This document shows positions 16,543-24,507 of a DNA stretch of 34,208 nucleotides, one piece after another. The notes beneath the pieces are model-generated. The model did no database searches and was not told the DNA's origin. It saw only the letters and a program-made list of their open reading frames with translations. Position numbers and translations under genes: made by a program. Origin of the DNA: CAYVZU01 sp964455935 (lineage in GTDB: Bacteria > Fibrobacterota > CAYVZU01). The stretch covers positions 1 to 34,208 of the forward strand of contig CAYVZU010000027.1 of assembly GCA_964455935.1 (NCBI GenBank), written 5' to 3'. Within the stretch, counting starts at the first letter, position 1. Each line of letters begins with the position of its first letter.

Positions 16543-17863
16543 CGAAATAATGCGAAACCCCACAATCCTCTCCGCGCTCCGGGCGCGCTTCCGATTCAAG
16601 GCCCCCGGCGACGGCCACAAGCTATGGTCGGCCTTTGTCGTGGGTTTGCAGACCGGGTTTGCCGAAATGCAGAGTCACAAGCTTCGTTCGTTTCTCTCGC
16701 TGTTGGGCGTTATGCTGGGTGTGGGAGCCCTCGTTGCCATGCTGACCATCGTAGGAGGCGTGGATGATTTCATGCGAAGAGAAATGGGGAAATTCGTAGG
16801 CCGGGTTGGGCTTTCACAAGCCGACCCCCCCGAGGATCGCGAGGAACGGCTGACTTGGTCCAGGTCCCCGGGATTCCGTTTTAGAGATCTCGATTTCCTC
16901 GAAACACTGCCCCAAATCCGGCGGGCGTTGCGCACGCTGCAGAGCCACGAGGAAATCCAAGTGGGCGGATCGGAAAGGCACGTGGGAATTACGGGCACGT
17001 CCCCGGAGAACCTTGAAACGGAAACCAATCTGGCGCTTGAAAAGGGCCGCTGGTTCGAGGCGGAGGAATATGCCCGCGGAGACGCCGTGTGCGTGATTTC
17101 GCGGGAACTTGAGGTTGAGCTTATCAAAGGCGATCCAGCCGATCGGAAGCCGATTCTGGACCGGTCCCTGGTGCTTTTGGGAAAACGATTCCGCATCGTC
17201 GGAGTTTACGCGATGAAAAACCAGATGCAAGGCGGCCGCCGCTGGCGAAACCGGCTCTTCATCCCACTGCTCGCGATGCAGCGGTATGGGACGGGGTTCA
17301 ACCCGCACCCCGGCTTCGCGAACATTGAATTCACCGACGTCAAAGACCTGGAAAACCAGATCGCCGCGGTCGGCGACCAGTTCGCGCGGCAGCACCGCGG
17401 GGTGGAGGATTTCGAATTCCACATTTTTGAATTTGTCCAGGAATTCATGAGTTTGCTCAACAACGTGAAGACCTTGTTTGGCATTATCGCACTGGCTTCG
17501 CTTTTGGTGGGCGGGCTGGGGATCATGAATGTAATGCTCTCTTCCCTCAGCGAACGCATTCACGAGATCGGCGTGCGCAAAGCCCTGGGCGCCAGCACGC
17601 TGCAGGTCTTTGTGCAAGTGCTGTCCGAGACCGTCTCATTAAGTTTCGTGGGCGGCGTGATCGGCGCGGGAATCGGCAGTCTTCCCATGTGGTTCTCGGA
17701 AGCCATCTTCAAGGCCACGCAAAGCCTGATGCGGCCCCAGCTTCAGCCCCAGCACGTACTGCTGATCTTCGCCGTCGTATTCCTCCTGGGCATCCTCTTC
17801 GGCGCCTATCCAGCCATCAAAGCCGCCCGCCTCAATCCCGTCGAAGCCCTGCGGTACGAATAG
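16535..17863 (+). CDS. MacB/FtsX-type ABC transporter permease, second of two
   Basis: From ATG 16535 the protein has 442 residues and the same architecture as its neighbour: an N-terminal membrane helix (SFLSLLGVMLGVGALVAML), a periplasmic domain, and an FtsX domain with RIHEIGVRKALGASTLQ, ending AIKAARLNPVEALRYE. Both permeases share an unusual motif after the first helix, REER followed three residues later by SRSPG and an aliphatic or aromatic residue then R. They are therefore tandem paralogues that probably form a heterodimer. The start is ambiguous (ATG 16550 is possible); 16535 overlaps the upstream stop by eight bases. It is the last gene of the efflux operon. Confidence 0.92.
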   Translation: MDDEIMRNPTILSALRARFRFKAPGDGHKLWSAFVVGLQTGFAEMQSHKLRSFLSLLGVMLGVGALVAMLTIVGGVDDFMRREMGKFVGRVGLSQADPPEDREERLTWSRSPGFRFRDLDFLETLPQIRRALRTLQSHEEIQVGGSERHVGITGTSPENLETETNLALEKGRWFEAEEYARGDAVCVISRELEVELIKGDPADRKPILDRSLVLLGKRFRIVGVYAMKNQMQGGRRWRNRLFIPLLAMQRYGTGFNPHPGFANIEFTDVKDLENQIAAVGDQFARQHRGVEDFEFHIFEFVQEFMSLLNNVKTLFGIIALASLLVGGLGIMNVMLSSLSERIHEIGVRKALGASTLQVFVQVLSETVSLSFVGGVIGAGIGSLPMWFSEAIFKATQSLMRPQLQPQHVLLIFAVVFLLGILFGAYPAIKAARLNPVEALRYE

Positions 17864-17867
17864 GCCT

Positions 17868-17888
17868 CTGGAATCACAATCGTTCCAG
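17868..17888 (+). terminator. Possible weak terminator after the efflux operon
   Basis: CTGGAA (17868-17873) pairs with TTCCAG (17883-17888) across a nine-base loop, five bases after the permease stop. The stem is short and only a loose T-rich stretch (CTATTTTGCTT) follows, so the call is tentative. Confidence 0.3.
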
Positions 17889-17906
17889 GTAGCATCTCTA
17901 TTTTGC

Positions 17907-17935
17907 TTGCGCGATAATAACCTGTAGGTTATATT
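17907..17935 (+). promoter_or_regulatory. Promoter with overlapping operator of the toxin-antitoxin locus
   Basis: A -35-like TTGCGC (17907-17912), a 17-base spacer and a -10 TATATT (17930-17935) precede the toxin start at 17958. An inverted repeat ATAACCT-GT-AGGTTAT (17917-17932) overlaps the -10 element. HigA-type antitoxins repress their own operon by binding such palindromes, so this is the expected autoregulatory operator. Assignment is by position and symmetry, not by a known consensus. Confidence 0.6.
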
Positions 17936-17957
17936 CATTCTCAGGAACAGGAACCCA

Positions 17958-18292
17958 ATGTATATTGATTTTTACAGAAAGCTTTCGGGCCGGGAGCCCG
18001 TGAAGGAATATATCTTGGCCTGCCCGAGCGGGACAGATACGATGTCTTTGCCTGCATTGACGATATTCGGATCAATGGTTTCGGCGCCAGCTCCGTCATG
18101 TTCAGGCAACTCAAGGGACGGCCAAAACTTTGGGAAGTTAAGATTTTTTCCGGATCTTCGCACCGGATCTTCTATTGCATGCTGATGAAAGATAGAATGG
18201 TTCTTCTCCATGCATACAAGAAGAAGGGGAACAAGGCGCCAATGCATGAAATTGAAGTCGCAGAGAAGAGGCTTAAGGAGGTCATGCCATGA
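17958..18292 (+). pseudogene. higB: HigB/RelE-like (phage Gp49-type) toxin, frameshifted
   Basis: The start frame encodes IDFYRKLSGREPVKEYI, the typical beginning of the HigB-like Gp49 family. The rest (LPERDRYDVFACIDDI, the core QLKGRPKLWEVKIFSGSSHR, and FYCMLMKDRMVLLHAYKKK) is in another frame, beginning about 18014 and running to 18292. One missing base near 18014-18016 explains the break: with it restored, the region reads EYILGLPERD and the whole protein is about 111 residues, the normal family length. HigB-type toxins are ribosome-dependent mRNA nucleases. As it stands the toxin would not be made. AGGAA at 17949-17953 supports the start, and the 3' end overlaps the antitoxin by four bases. 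A sequencing error is possible. Confidence 0.8.
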
Positions 18293-18615
18293 AAAAGAAT
18301 GCTCACATGGGTTCGAGTTTTAACGATTTCATTAACGGCGAGATGAGAAAAGATTCCAAGCTGAGGGCGCATATTCTTGAGAGCAGAGAGAAAGCCAGGC
18401 TCGCGAATCTTCTGCGTAAAATTCGTCTCCGGGAGCACTATACGCAACAGCAACTTGCGAATCTGACGGGCGTGAGCCAGGCCTATATCGCCCGGCTCGA
18501 ACCCCACGCGACCGCACCTTCACGTATGCCGAGCGTCGATGCCTATCTCAAGATTCTGAATGCAATCGGCTACGAGACAACCTTTTCGGTGAGAAAGCTC
18601 AGGAAAGCCGCGTAG
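18289..18615 (+). CDS. higA: HigA-type antitoxin, XRE-family helix-turn-helix protein
   Basis: A 108-residue protein with an intact Xre/Cro helix-turn-helix at about residues 45-100: the motif YTQQQLANLTGVSQAYIARLE followed by SVDAYLKILNAIGYE. The order toxin first, antitoxin second, with an ATGA overlap, is that of HigBA loci. The antitoxin would neutralise HigB by direct binding and repress the operon through the palindrome at 17917-17932. The antitoxin is intact although the toxin frame is broken, a common end state of decaying addiction modules. Confidence 0.85.
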   Translation: MKKNAHMGSSFNDFINGEMRKDSKLRAHILESREKARLANLLRKIRLREHYTQQQLANLTGVSQAYIARLEPHATAPSRMPSVDAYLKILNAIGYETTFSVRKLRKAA

Positions 18616-18617
18616 CT

Positions 18618-18911
18618 CTACCGAATGATCGCAAATCGATCCGTCTTCTCGAACTTGCCCGCCTTGAAGATCTGGAAATACGTCCCGCTGGGCCATTTGG
18701 AAACCGGAACCGGAATGGAATACTCCCCCGACCCCTGTACACAATCCAAAATCGATGAAATCAGCTTTCCGCTCGCGTCGAAATACTCGACCCGCACGCG
18801 GTTCTGTGCCAGTAATGTGTAGCAAAGCATTGGGAATTCGTGGACAAGAACAAGGCTGTGCTTCCTGTTCGTCGGGCCAGCGCTTTGCCTCCGGCTTCCT
18901 TCAGATTCCAA
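18618..18911 (-). pseudogene. Orphan type-A-sorting/FlgD-Ig-like C-terminal tail (probable remnant)
   Basis: The last 70 residues match the C-terminal module of FCB secreted proteins: LCYTLLAQNRVRVEYFDASG, LISSILD, a Gly turn, then the signature WPSGTYFQIFKAGKFEKT and a final strand FAIIR. The module normally sits at the end of a large exported protein and directs secretion or anchoring; here no passenger domain precedes it. The only in-frame starts are a TTG at 18909-18911 or a late ATG, without a signal peptide. The usual NPFNP opening is not recognisable. I read it as the surviving 3' end of a lost gene; a real small protein is less likely. Confidence 0.55.
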
Positions 18912-18976
18912 GACCCTTGCCGTTATGGCTAACTCCTCCTCCTGTCAGGCGAGCAATAGACTTGCACTATCAAGCA

Positions 18977-18998
18977 GGTGCGCCCTGCCGGGCGCACC
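18977..18998. repeat. Perfect GC-rich hairpin
   Basis: GGTGCGCCC and GGGCGCACC form a perfect nine-base stem around a TGCC loop, directly beside the terminator at 19000-19031. There is no T-run on its minus-strand downstream side, so its role is unclear; it may be a backup 3'-end structure. Confidence 0.5.
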
Positions 18999-18999
18999 C

Positions 19000-19031
19000 A
19001 AAAAAAAGGCCACGACACCGTCGCGGCCTTT
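19000..19031 (-). terminator. Rho-independent terminator of the Arg/Asp/Asn/Pro-rich membrane protein gene
   Basis: Read on the minus strand, AAAGGCCGCGAC and GTCGTGGCCTTT form a twelve-base stem (one G-T pair) around a GGT loop, followed by a run of T (eight A on the plus strand at 19000-19007). It lies 25 bases after the stop of the gene at 19056-19859. This is the clearest intrinsic terminator in the window. Confidence 0.85.
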
Positions 19032-19055
19032 GCGTTCAATTCGCGTCAGGGATCG

Positions 19056-19859
19056 TCAAACAAGATTCGACGTATCGACCGTCTTGACTTCTTCCTTTGG
19101 AGCCGTTACTTCAGCCGCTGCAACGGGCGCCGATCGTTCCTCGGCGGCCGGTGCGGACTGCTGCTCCGCGGAATTGGACTGACCCTCGGGCTTCTGTTCG
19201 AAACCCACATTGCGTCGCTTGATCTGGATTCTCCGTCCATGGCGGATCTCATTGGCGGACTGATCGGTCGAAGCCATCTCCGAAACCGGGACCGCCTGCG
19301 CCACCGGAGAAACCTGCGCAACGGGAGTAACCGAAGCAACCGGAGCGACCTGCGCTACTGCAACGGGCGCACTCTCGGTCTGGGCCACGGGTTCTTCCCG
19401 TATTACGGGCCTTGGCGCAGTTACCGGCTGCGGCCGAGGCTGTGAATCGAAGGGCCTTCGGGGCCCTGGGTTTCTATTGGGTCGGTCATTGGGCCGGTCA
19501 TGGGGTCGGTCAATGGGCCGATCGTTAGGCCGGTCGTTGGACCGATCCTGGTTGCGATCCTGATTCCTGTCGTTTCTTTGGGGCTGAAAACGATTTCTAT
19601 CGTTGCCCCGAATGTTGCCGCGCGAGCGATCCTGTTCCCGGTCGGGATTCCGCGGACGGTTGTCCTGCCGGTTGATCGGAGTTTCGGGACGGTCCTTACG
19701 GAAATCGGGCCGCTGGAAAGGACGATGCGCGGGTACGACTTCGGCCTTATCCTGCAGGCGGTTGGAAATCCGCAGCAGGAAAACGAAAACGATCACATAA
19801 AAAAGGATCGAAACCAGCATAAAAAGGCCGAAAACAATCAATTGAATTGGTTCACTCAT
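19056..19859 (-). CDS. Membrane-anchored protein with Arg/Asp/Asn/Pro-rich disordered domain (hypothetical)
   Basis: A 267-residue protein with one N-terminal membrane helix (about residues 7-30, IVFGLFMLVSILFYVIVFVFLL), then a long low-complexity domain. Residues about 45-135 are built of Arg, Asp, Asn, Pro and Gln, with a run of four-residue DRPN-like units; residues about 155-195 are a PVAxV-type Pro/Val/Ala repeat; the end is Ala/Glu-rich. The domain should be disordered and on the cytoplasmic side given the short N-terminus, though orientation is uncertain. Stretches rich in Arg with Asp/Asn are common in RNA-associated or condensate-forming proteins, but no function is assigned. GAGGT upstream (plus 19867-19871) supports the ATG. 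The small membrane gene upstream may be in the same transcript, and a strong terminator follows. Confidence 0.75.
   Translation of the reverse strand: MSEPIQLIVFGLFMLVSILFYVIVFVFLLRISNRLQDKAEVVPAHRPFQRPDFRKDRPETPINRQDNRPRNPDREQDRSRGNIRGNDRNRFQPQRNDRNQDRNQDRSNDRPNDRPIDRPHDRPNDRPNRNPGPRRPFDSQPRPQPVTAPRPVIREEPVAQTESAPVAVAQVAPVASVTPVAQVSPVAQAVPVSEMASTDQSANEIRHGRRIQIKRRNVGFEQKPEGQSNSAEQQSAPAAEERSAPVAAAEVTAPKEEVKTVDTSNLV
19479..19550 (-). repeat. Six tandem 12-base units coding for a tetrapeptide repeat
   Basis: On the plus strand six consecutive 12-base units (such as GGGTCGGTCATT and GGGCCGGTCATG) follow one another with a few substitutions. Read on the minus strand they encode the DRPN/DRPI/DRPH tetrapeptides of the disordered domain. 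Such repeats can expand or contract by replication slippage, so length may vary between strains. Confidence 0.85.
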
Positions 19860-19943
19860 GCTCTAGTACCTCAATGGTGTTGAAATAGATCCCCTGGACA
19901 AACTTGCCGTTTCCTCCTTTCGACCAATTGGCCATGAATTGTT

Positions 19944-20138
19944 TCACTTTGCTGCGGGTGCTTTCTCGGGCTCTTTGGAAGGTTTCTCGAACGACTTAAG
20001 CGCCGTCCCGATTCTTTTCAGCTTGGTTTTGATAATGAAAAGCTTGCTAGAAATTAGGAGCAGCAGGCAGAAGAAGAAGAGAACTCCGCAAATCGCGATA
20101 ATTCGGGAAGCAACCTCCATGGCTGTTGCGTCATTCAT
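19944..20138 (-). CDS. Small single-pass membrane protein with Lys-rich tail (64 aa)
   Basis: No family recognised. One strong membrane helix (about 13-33, IIAICGVLFFFCLLLLIS) is followed by KLFIIKTKLKRIGTAL and a Lys/Glu/Pro tail (SFEKPSKEPEKAPAAK). A frame is also open on the plus strand over the same bases, but its product is not protein-like. The gene is 84 bases upstream of the Arg/Asp/Asn/Pro-rich membrane protein gene on the same strand. The helix followed by a basic stretch suggests a cytoplasmic tail. Confidence 0.55.
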   Translation of the reverse strand: MNDATAMEVASRIIAICGVLFFFCLLLLISSKLFIIKTKLKRIGTALKSFEKPSKEPEKAPAAK

Positions 20139-20304
20139 TTAGGATTTCCACCCGTATTTTCCGGGCCTTTTAACATTGTAGAATATAATAAATAGGACGG
20201 TAGGCTCCAATTTACCTCCATGCGAGCATTGATGGCATAATTCGTGGATGAGTGGATCGGTTTGCGGGGTAATGGCGTGGATGCGACGAGGAGTTGATGA
20301 ATTA

Positions 20305-20321
20305 GGGGCTGACGGAGCCCC
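20305..20321 (-). terminator. Possible terminator hairpin after trmFO
   Basis: GGGGCT (20305-20310) pairs with AGCCCC (20316-20321) around a five-base loop, five bases downstream of the trmFO stop. On the minus strand it is followed by TAATTCATC, a weak T-stretch, so termination is only moderately likely. Confidence 0.4.
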
Positions 20322-20326
20322 CGTTT

Positions 20327-21646
20327 CTACCCGTTCACGCATTCACGCGTCCACCCCTCCATGTCCCGCAGGCTTCTTTCCGCAAGAGCGGTCCTTCGTT
20401 CTTTGCGGCTGCGCGGAACAGGATCCTCGAGCTGCGGCAACAGGCCGAAATTGAAATTCATGGGTTGAAAATTGGCTGGATCAGCCGTGGTCAGGTGATG
20501 AACCAGTCCACCCAAAGTAGTCGTAGCCGGCGGCATCATGGGGGGTTCTCCAAGCGCGGCGCGCGCAGCATTGAAACCGGCGAGCCAACCCGTGGCGATT
20601 GCCTCCACATATCCTTCCGAGCCGGTCAACTGACCGGCCCCGAAAATCGTGTCGCGAAAGCGGAATCGCAGAAAGCCATTCAGCACGGCCGGAGCGCAGA
20701 CAAACGTATTGCGATGCATCTTGCCAAACCGCAGAAACCGGGCCTGCTCCAGGCCCGGCAGCATCCGAAAAACGCGCTCTTGCTCGGATTCTTCAAGCCG
20801 GGTCTGAAAGCCGACCAGGTTCCACATTTTGCCCTCCGGGTCTTCGCGGCGAAGCTGCACGACCGCCCAGGGCCTGTGGCCTGTTCGCGGATCTTCGAAC
20901 CCCACCGGCCGAAGAGGACCAAACGAGAGCGTCCGTTCCCCCCGGCGCGCCATCTCCTCGACGGGCAGGCAGCCCTCAAAGTAATGGGACTGCTCAAAAT
21001 CGTGCATGGCATGCTGCCGGGCTTCACAAAGGGCCTTGTGAAAGCCGAGATACTCGTCCCGGTTCAGGTAGCTGTTGAGAAAATCCGGATCGCCTTTGCC
21101 ATAGCGTGATGCCGAAAAAAGCCGCTCCTGGTCGAGCGACTCGGCCGCGACAACGGGGGCAACCGCATCGAAGAAGAACAAATGATCGCTGCCGACCGCG
21201 TTCTTGAGAGTTTCCGAAAGTTTGCCCGAAATCAGGGGGCCGGCCGCCAGCACGCAGAGTCCTTGAATCTCGGATAGATCTTGAATTTCGCGTCGATGGA
21301 CGCGGATCTTGGGATGGTTCTCAACTGCTTTGGTGACCTCGGCGGAAAAGGCCTCGCGATCGACGGAAAGAGACTCGCCCGCGGCAACCGCATTGGATTT
21401 CGCAATGGCAAGCAGCCTGGAGCCGAGTAGCTCAAGCTCTTTCTTCATAAGCCCATGGGCCGTGGTCTGCCGCACGGATTTCAGCGAGTTCGAACAGATG
21501 AGTTCCGCAAACAAGGCGGTCTTGTGCGCAGGCGTGGCCACCAAGGGCCGCATCTCGAAAAGGTCCACCACGATGCCGCGGTCCGCGATCTGGAGAGCCG
21601 CTTCACTGCCTGCCAGGCCCGCGCCGATAACGGAAACATTCGCCAT
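20327..21646 (-). CDS. trmFO: Folate/FAD-dependent tRNA (uracil-54-C5)-methyltransferase
   Basis: A 439-residue TrmFO (formerly Gid), which makes m5U54 in the T-loop of tRNAs using methylene-tetrahydrofolate and reduced FAD. The N-terminal FAD-binding GAGLAGSEAALQ is at residues 8-19. Two cysteines correspond to the catalytic pair of the Bacillus enzyme: Cys51 (LICSNSLKS) and Cys226 (FEGCLPVEEMARRG). The GQLTGSEGYVEAIATGWLAGFNAARA segment is a family hallmark. The frame is open upstream to 21751, but the start at 21646 is clear because GGAGGAG lies just before that ATG and the FAD motif begins there. It is divergent from the large secreted protein gene, with 68 bases between starts. Confidence 0.96.
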   Translation of the reverse strand: MANVSVIGAGLAGSEAALQIADRGIVVDLFEMRPLVATPAHKTALFAELICSNSLKSVRQTTAHGLMKKELELLGSRLLAIAKSNAVAAGESLSVDREAFSAEVTKAVENHPKIRVHRREIQDLSEIQGLCVLAAGPLISGKLSETLKNAVGSDHLFFFDAVAPVVAAESLDQERLFSASRYGKGDPDFLNSYLNRDEYLGFHKALCEARQHAMHDFEQSHYFEGCLPVEEMARRGERTLSFGPLRPVGFEDPRTGHRPWAVVQLRREDPEGKMWNLVGFQTRLEESEQERVFRMLPGLEQARFLRFGKMHRNTFVCAPAVLNGFLRFRFRDTIFGAGQLTGSEGYVEAIATGWLAGFNAARAALGEPPMMPPATTTLGGLVHHLTTADPANFQPMNFNFGLLPQLEDPVPRSRKERRTALAERSLRDMEGWTRECVNG

Positions 21647-21714
21647 AGACTCCTCCGCCCATGAAAAATACTCTCTTGAAAGTGACCTTCGGGCAGGTGT
21701 ATTTTCATCCACCA

Positions 21715-24504
21715 ATGAGAACCAGTTCTTTCCTGATTTGTGTAGTGGCATTGGCGACGCTGGCCGCGGCCGATAACGAGGTTTATACCATCTATCCGGC
21801 GGCCGAATTGCGCCATGTCATAACCACTGCCTATTGCTTTGTCGATCCGCAGAGCTGGGACTTGCTTCAAACCGATTCGGGATACGCCTTTCCGGGAATT
21901 GTTTACGGGTTTTTTCCGCCATTTTCCGACTATGTTCCACCCGTTCCGCCTTTTCTGGAAATAATTTCGCCCAAGCCCGGCGACCCCACCGGCGAAACAA
22001 AACCGGATATTGTCGTCCTGGTCAGAAAAAGCGCTCCCATCGATACCACCAGCGCGCTGTTAGCACTCGACAGTCAGGCGGTGACCGACGTCCAAAAGAC
22101 GTTCTTGGGCGACACCTTGCGATTTGTGCTGCCTTCGTCGCTCAGCGCGACCTGGCACCCTGTTCAGGTCAGCATAGCGGATACGGCCGGAATCCGTGGC
22201 CAGGTAGGCTGGCAGTTTCGGATCCAGGTGGGCGCGCCCCCTCCCTCGACGGCGTCCGATACGGTGAAGCTCAACGACCGATCCTATGCCGTGCACGGTC
22301 TGATCGAGGCCGGAGATTCGGCTTACGGCTTTCTCGATGGCCTTTACATTGGCGCAACAAAAGTGGACGCGGCAACCGGAGCCTACGATCTGGGCGCCCC
22401 AATCTACCTTCCCGTAGGGCACTCAACACTTACAATTTATGGAGTTGATGCCAACGGCGATACGGTCGCGACCACTCGAACCGTTCTGGTCTGCGACAAC
22501 CAGAGCCCGACGCTCTCCACCAGCGACAAGCGCGGACGGCTCCGCAATGATACGTTGCTAACCGGCATCGCGGAACTGATGATGCGGTTTTCCGATACGC
22601 TCAGCGGGCTCGACACATCCTCGCTCGCGTTGAAAGTGAATGGACAGACCGCGAAGTTCGATTCGGTGAGTACGGTTCTGCACGGGGCCGGAAAGCGCAT
22701 GGCAAGCAGTACGACTCTAATCGGGCAGGTGCTGGGTGTCTACCGGCCGCCGATTCTCGAAAATCATGCAAGCCTGCTTCTTCAGGCGGAGATTAAGGAC
22801 AACCTGGGCAACACTCTTCGCGATTCACTTGCCTTTGTGGTCGTCAAGACCGATTCCCTGCCGCCAACGCTGGTCTTTGCCGATTCCGCCAAGAACATGG
22901 TGGCCGACCATGGCGCCTCCGCGGCCATCCGGTTCAGGGCGTCGGATGATTCTTCCAAACTGCATCGATTGCGGGTGCGTTTTGTGCCAACGGCCAACAC
23001 CTCGATTGCGGATTCGCTGCTGACCGTGGCCAAGTTCTGCACGACTTCGTCCACCGACTCTCTAAGCGCGAAGATCGATTGGAGCGGTCCGTTGTTCGCC
23101 GACCTGCTGAATGGATTTTCGTATGTCGCCGAAGCCACGGACGAATACGGCAACACCGCCAACAGCAGCCACCGCGGAGTTTGCGTGGCGTACGACAACT
23201 TCCGCCGGAAAAGCCTGGAACCCGGCGTCTGGCAAATGTTCTCGGTGCCGCTTGCCGGAAGCGCGGCCGCCGAATCGCTCGAAACCCGTTTTGGCAAAGC
23301 CGATCCGCAGGTCTGGCGCTGGGCGCGCTATCACGATTCTCAGATGACCGAGCACGGAACCGATGCGGACTTCGATTCCATTGCGCCTGGCCGCGCGTTC
23401 TGGATCCATCACCGCGCCGATTCGGCCTGGCAGTTGCCAACCGGCCGTTCGGTCACGCTTTCGCCGGCCGACACCTTTGTCATGGCGCTGGCCCCGGGCT
23501 GGAACCAGATCGGCAATCCATTTCTCTTCGATGTGGAATGGCGCCAGGTGCGTTTTTCAGCGGACGACAGCCTAATCGGACTTCCCTATGCCTACGATAC
23601 GCAGAGCCGGGAATACCACCAGCTCGATCCCTCTTCCGACACGGTGAAGCTCGCGCCCTGGGGCGGCTTCTGGCTTCAAAACCGCGGCACCGACACGATT
23701 ACAATGAGCATCTTGCCGTCGTTTGCCTGCTCCACGGTTGCCAAGCGGCGCAGCAGTCCGGCCGGTTGGAGCAGCACGGTCCTTGTTTGCTCGCGCGCCG
23801 ATACAACCAAAGCGTCCTTTGGCGAATGGAATACGGCCGCCCCCGGAAAAGACAAATATGACGCGGCGCTTCCGCCTTCACCCGAAGCCGGGCGCATGCG
23901 CATTACCCTGCGAACCGATTCGGGCGCGCTGCTCTCATCGGGCTACAGCAATCTTTCGGAGTCAAAGCAGGGAGAAACGTTCCCGTTGGTTTTGTGGAAT
24001 GCTCCGCAAGCGGACTCGATCTGGATTGCCGCGCGGCCGCGGCGCTATCCAAGACTCGTGCTATGGGATGCCGATCTTGGTTTGCAGGTTGAGATGGGGG
24101 CTTCAAAAGCCGTGCCTGCCATTGCGGGGCTGGCCAGTCGCAGGTTTGAGCTCTGGGCCGGCACGGACGAATACATTGCGCGGAATGCAAAACAAGCCGC
24201 GCAGATGCCGGCGCAGTGGGCCATGCGCGCCTTTCCCAATCCCTTTAATCCCGTTGTAAACATCAGCTACGAAATCCCGGCGGGTCCTGTTGATCGCAAG
24301 CTGAAACTGCGTCTTTATCAAACCAACGGAGCCCTGGTGAAAACACTGGCATCCGCGCCCGCCCTTCCCGGACGTTACAGCGTGACCTGGAACGGACAGG
24401 TCCGGCCGGGCGTACATGCGGCAACGGGCTTCTATCTCCTGCGCCTCGAATGCACGGGTTCGCAACCAAAGGTCCTCAATCAGAAACTTCTTCTGCTAAA
24501 GTAG
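21715..24504 (+). CDS. Large secreted protein with type-A-sorting/FlgD-Ig-like C-terminal domain
   Basis: From ATG 21715 the protein has 929 residues and opens with a signal peptide (MRTSSFLICVVALATLAAA/DNE). The body is a series of beta-sandwich-like stretches; several are Ig-like (KPDIVVLVRKSAPIDTTSALL; DSLPPTLVFADSAKN). Two copies of a pattern found in FCB surface proteins follow: GVWQMFSVPLAG and PGWNQIGNPFLFD, each with a nearby GRAFWIHH or GGFWLQNRG. The last 85 residues form the sorting module, FPNPFNPVVNISYEIP ... GRYSVTWNGQ ... TGFYLLRLE ... LNQKLLLLK. In Bacteroidota this module routes proteins through the type IX system; in other FCB phyla its partner is less clear. An upstream ATG at 21661 would put 18 residues ahead of the signal peptide. 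No enzymatic motif seen. Confidence 0.82.
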   Translation: MRTSSFLICVVALATLAAADNEVYTIYPAAELRHVITTAYCFVDPQSWDLLQTDSGYAFPGIVYGFFPPFSDYVPPVPPFLEIISPKPGDPTGETKPDIVVLVRKSAPIDTTSALLALDSQAVTDVQKTFLGDTLRFVLPSSLSATWHPVQVSIADTAGIRGQVGWQFRIQVGAPPPSTASDTVKLNDRSYAVHGLIEAGDSAYGFLDGLYIGATKVDAATGAYDLGAPIYLPVGHSTLTIYGVDANGDTVATTRTVLVCDNQSPTLSTSDKRGRLRNDTLLTGIAELMMRFSDTLSGLDTSSLALKVNGQTAKFDSVSTVLHGAGKRMASSTTLIGQVLGVYRPPILENHASLLLQAEIKDNLGNTLRDSLAFVVVKTDSLPPTLVFADSAKNMVADHGASAAIRFRASDDSSKLHRLRVRFVPTANTSIADSLLTVAKFCTTSSTDSLSAKIDWSGPLFADLLNGFSYVAEATDEYGNTANSSHRGVCVAYDNFRRKSLEPGVWQMFSVPLAGSAAAESLETRFGKADPQVWRWARYHDSQMTEHGTDADFDSIAPGRAFWIHHRADSAWQLPTGRSVTLSPADTFVMALAPGWNQIGNPFLFDVEWRQVRFSADDSLIGLPYAYDTQSREYHQLDPSSDTVKLAPWGGFWLQNRGTDTITMSILPSFACSTVAKRRSSPAGWSSTVLVCSRADTTKASFGEWNTAAPGKDKYDAALPPSPEAGRMRITLRTDSGALLSSGYSNLSESKQGETFPLVLWNAPQADSIWIAARPRRYPRLVLWDADLGLQVEMGASKAVPAIAGLASRRFELWAGTDEYIARNAKQAAQMPAQWAMRAFPNPFNPVVNISYEIPAGPVDRKLKLRLYQTNGALVKTLASAPALPGRYSVTWNGQVRPGVHAATGFYLLRLECTGSQPKVLNQKLLLLK

Positions 24505-24507
24505 AGC

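Noticed and set aside
18005..18025. Programmed -1 frameshift in the toxin gene
   Set aside because: There is no slippery heptamer or downstream pseudoknot-like structure; a simple one-base deletion explains the break.
19939..20142. Plus-strand 67-residue frame over the small membrane gene
   Set aside because: The minus-strand frame has a clean membrane helix and charged tail and fits the neighbour's orientation; the plus-strand product looks random.
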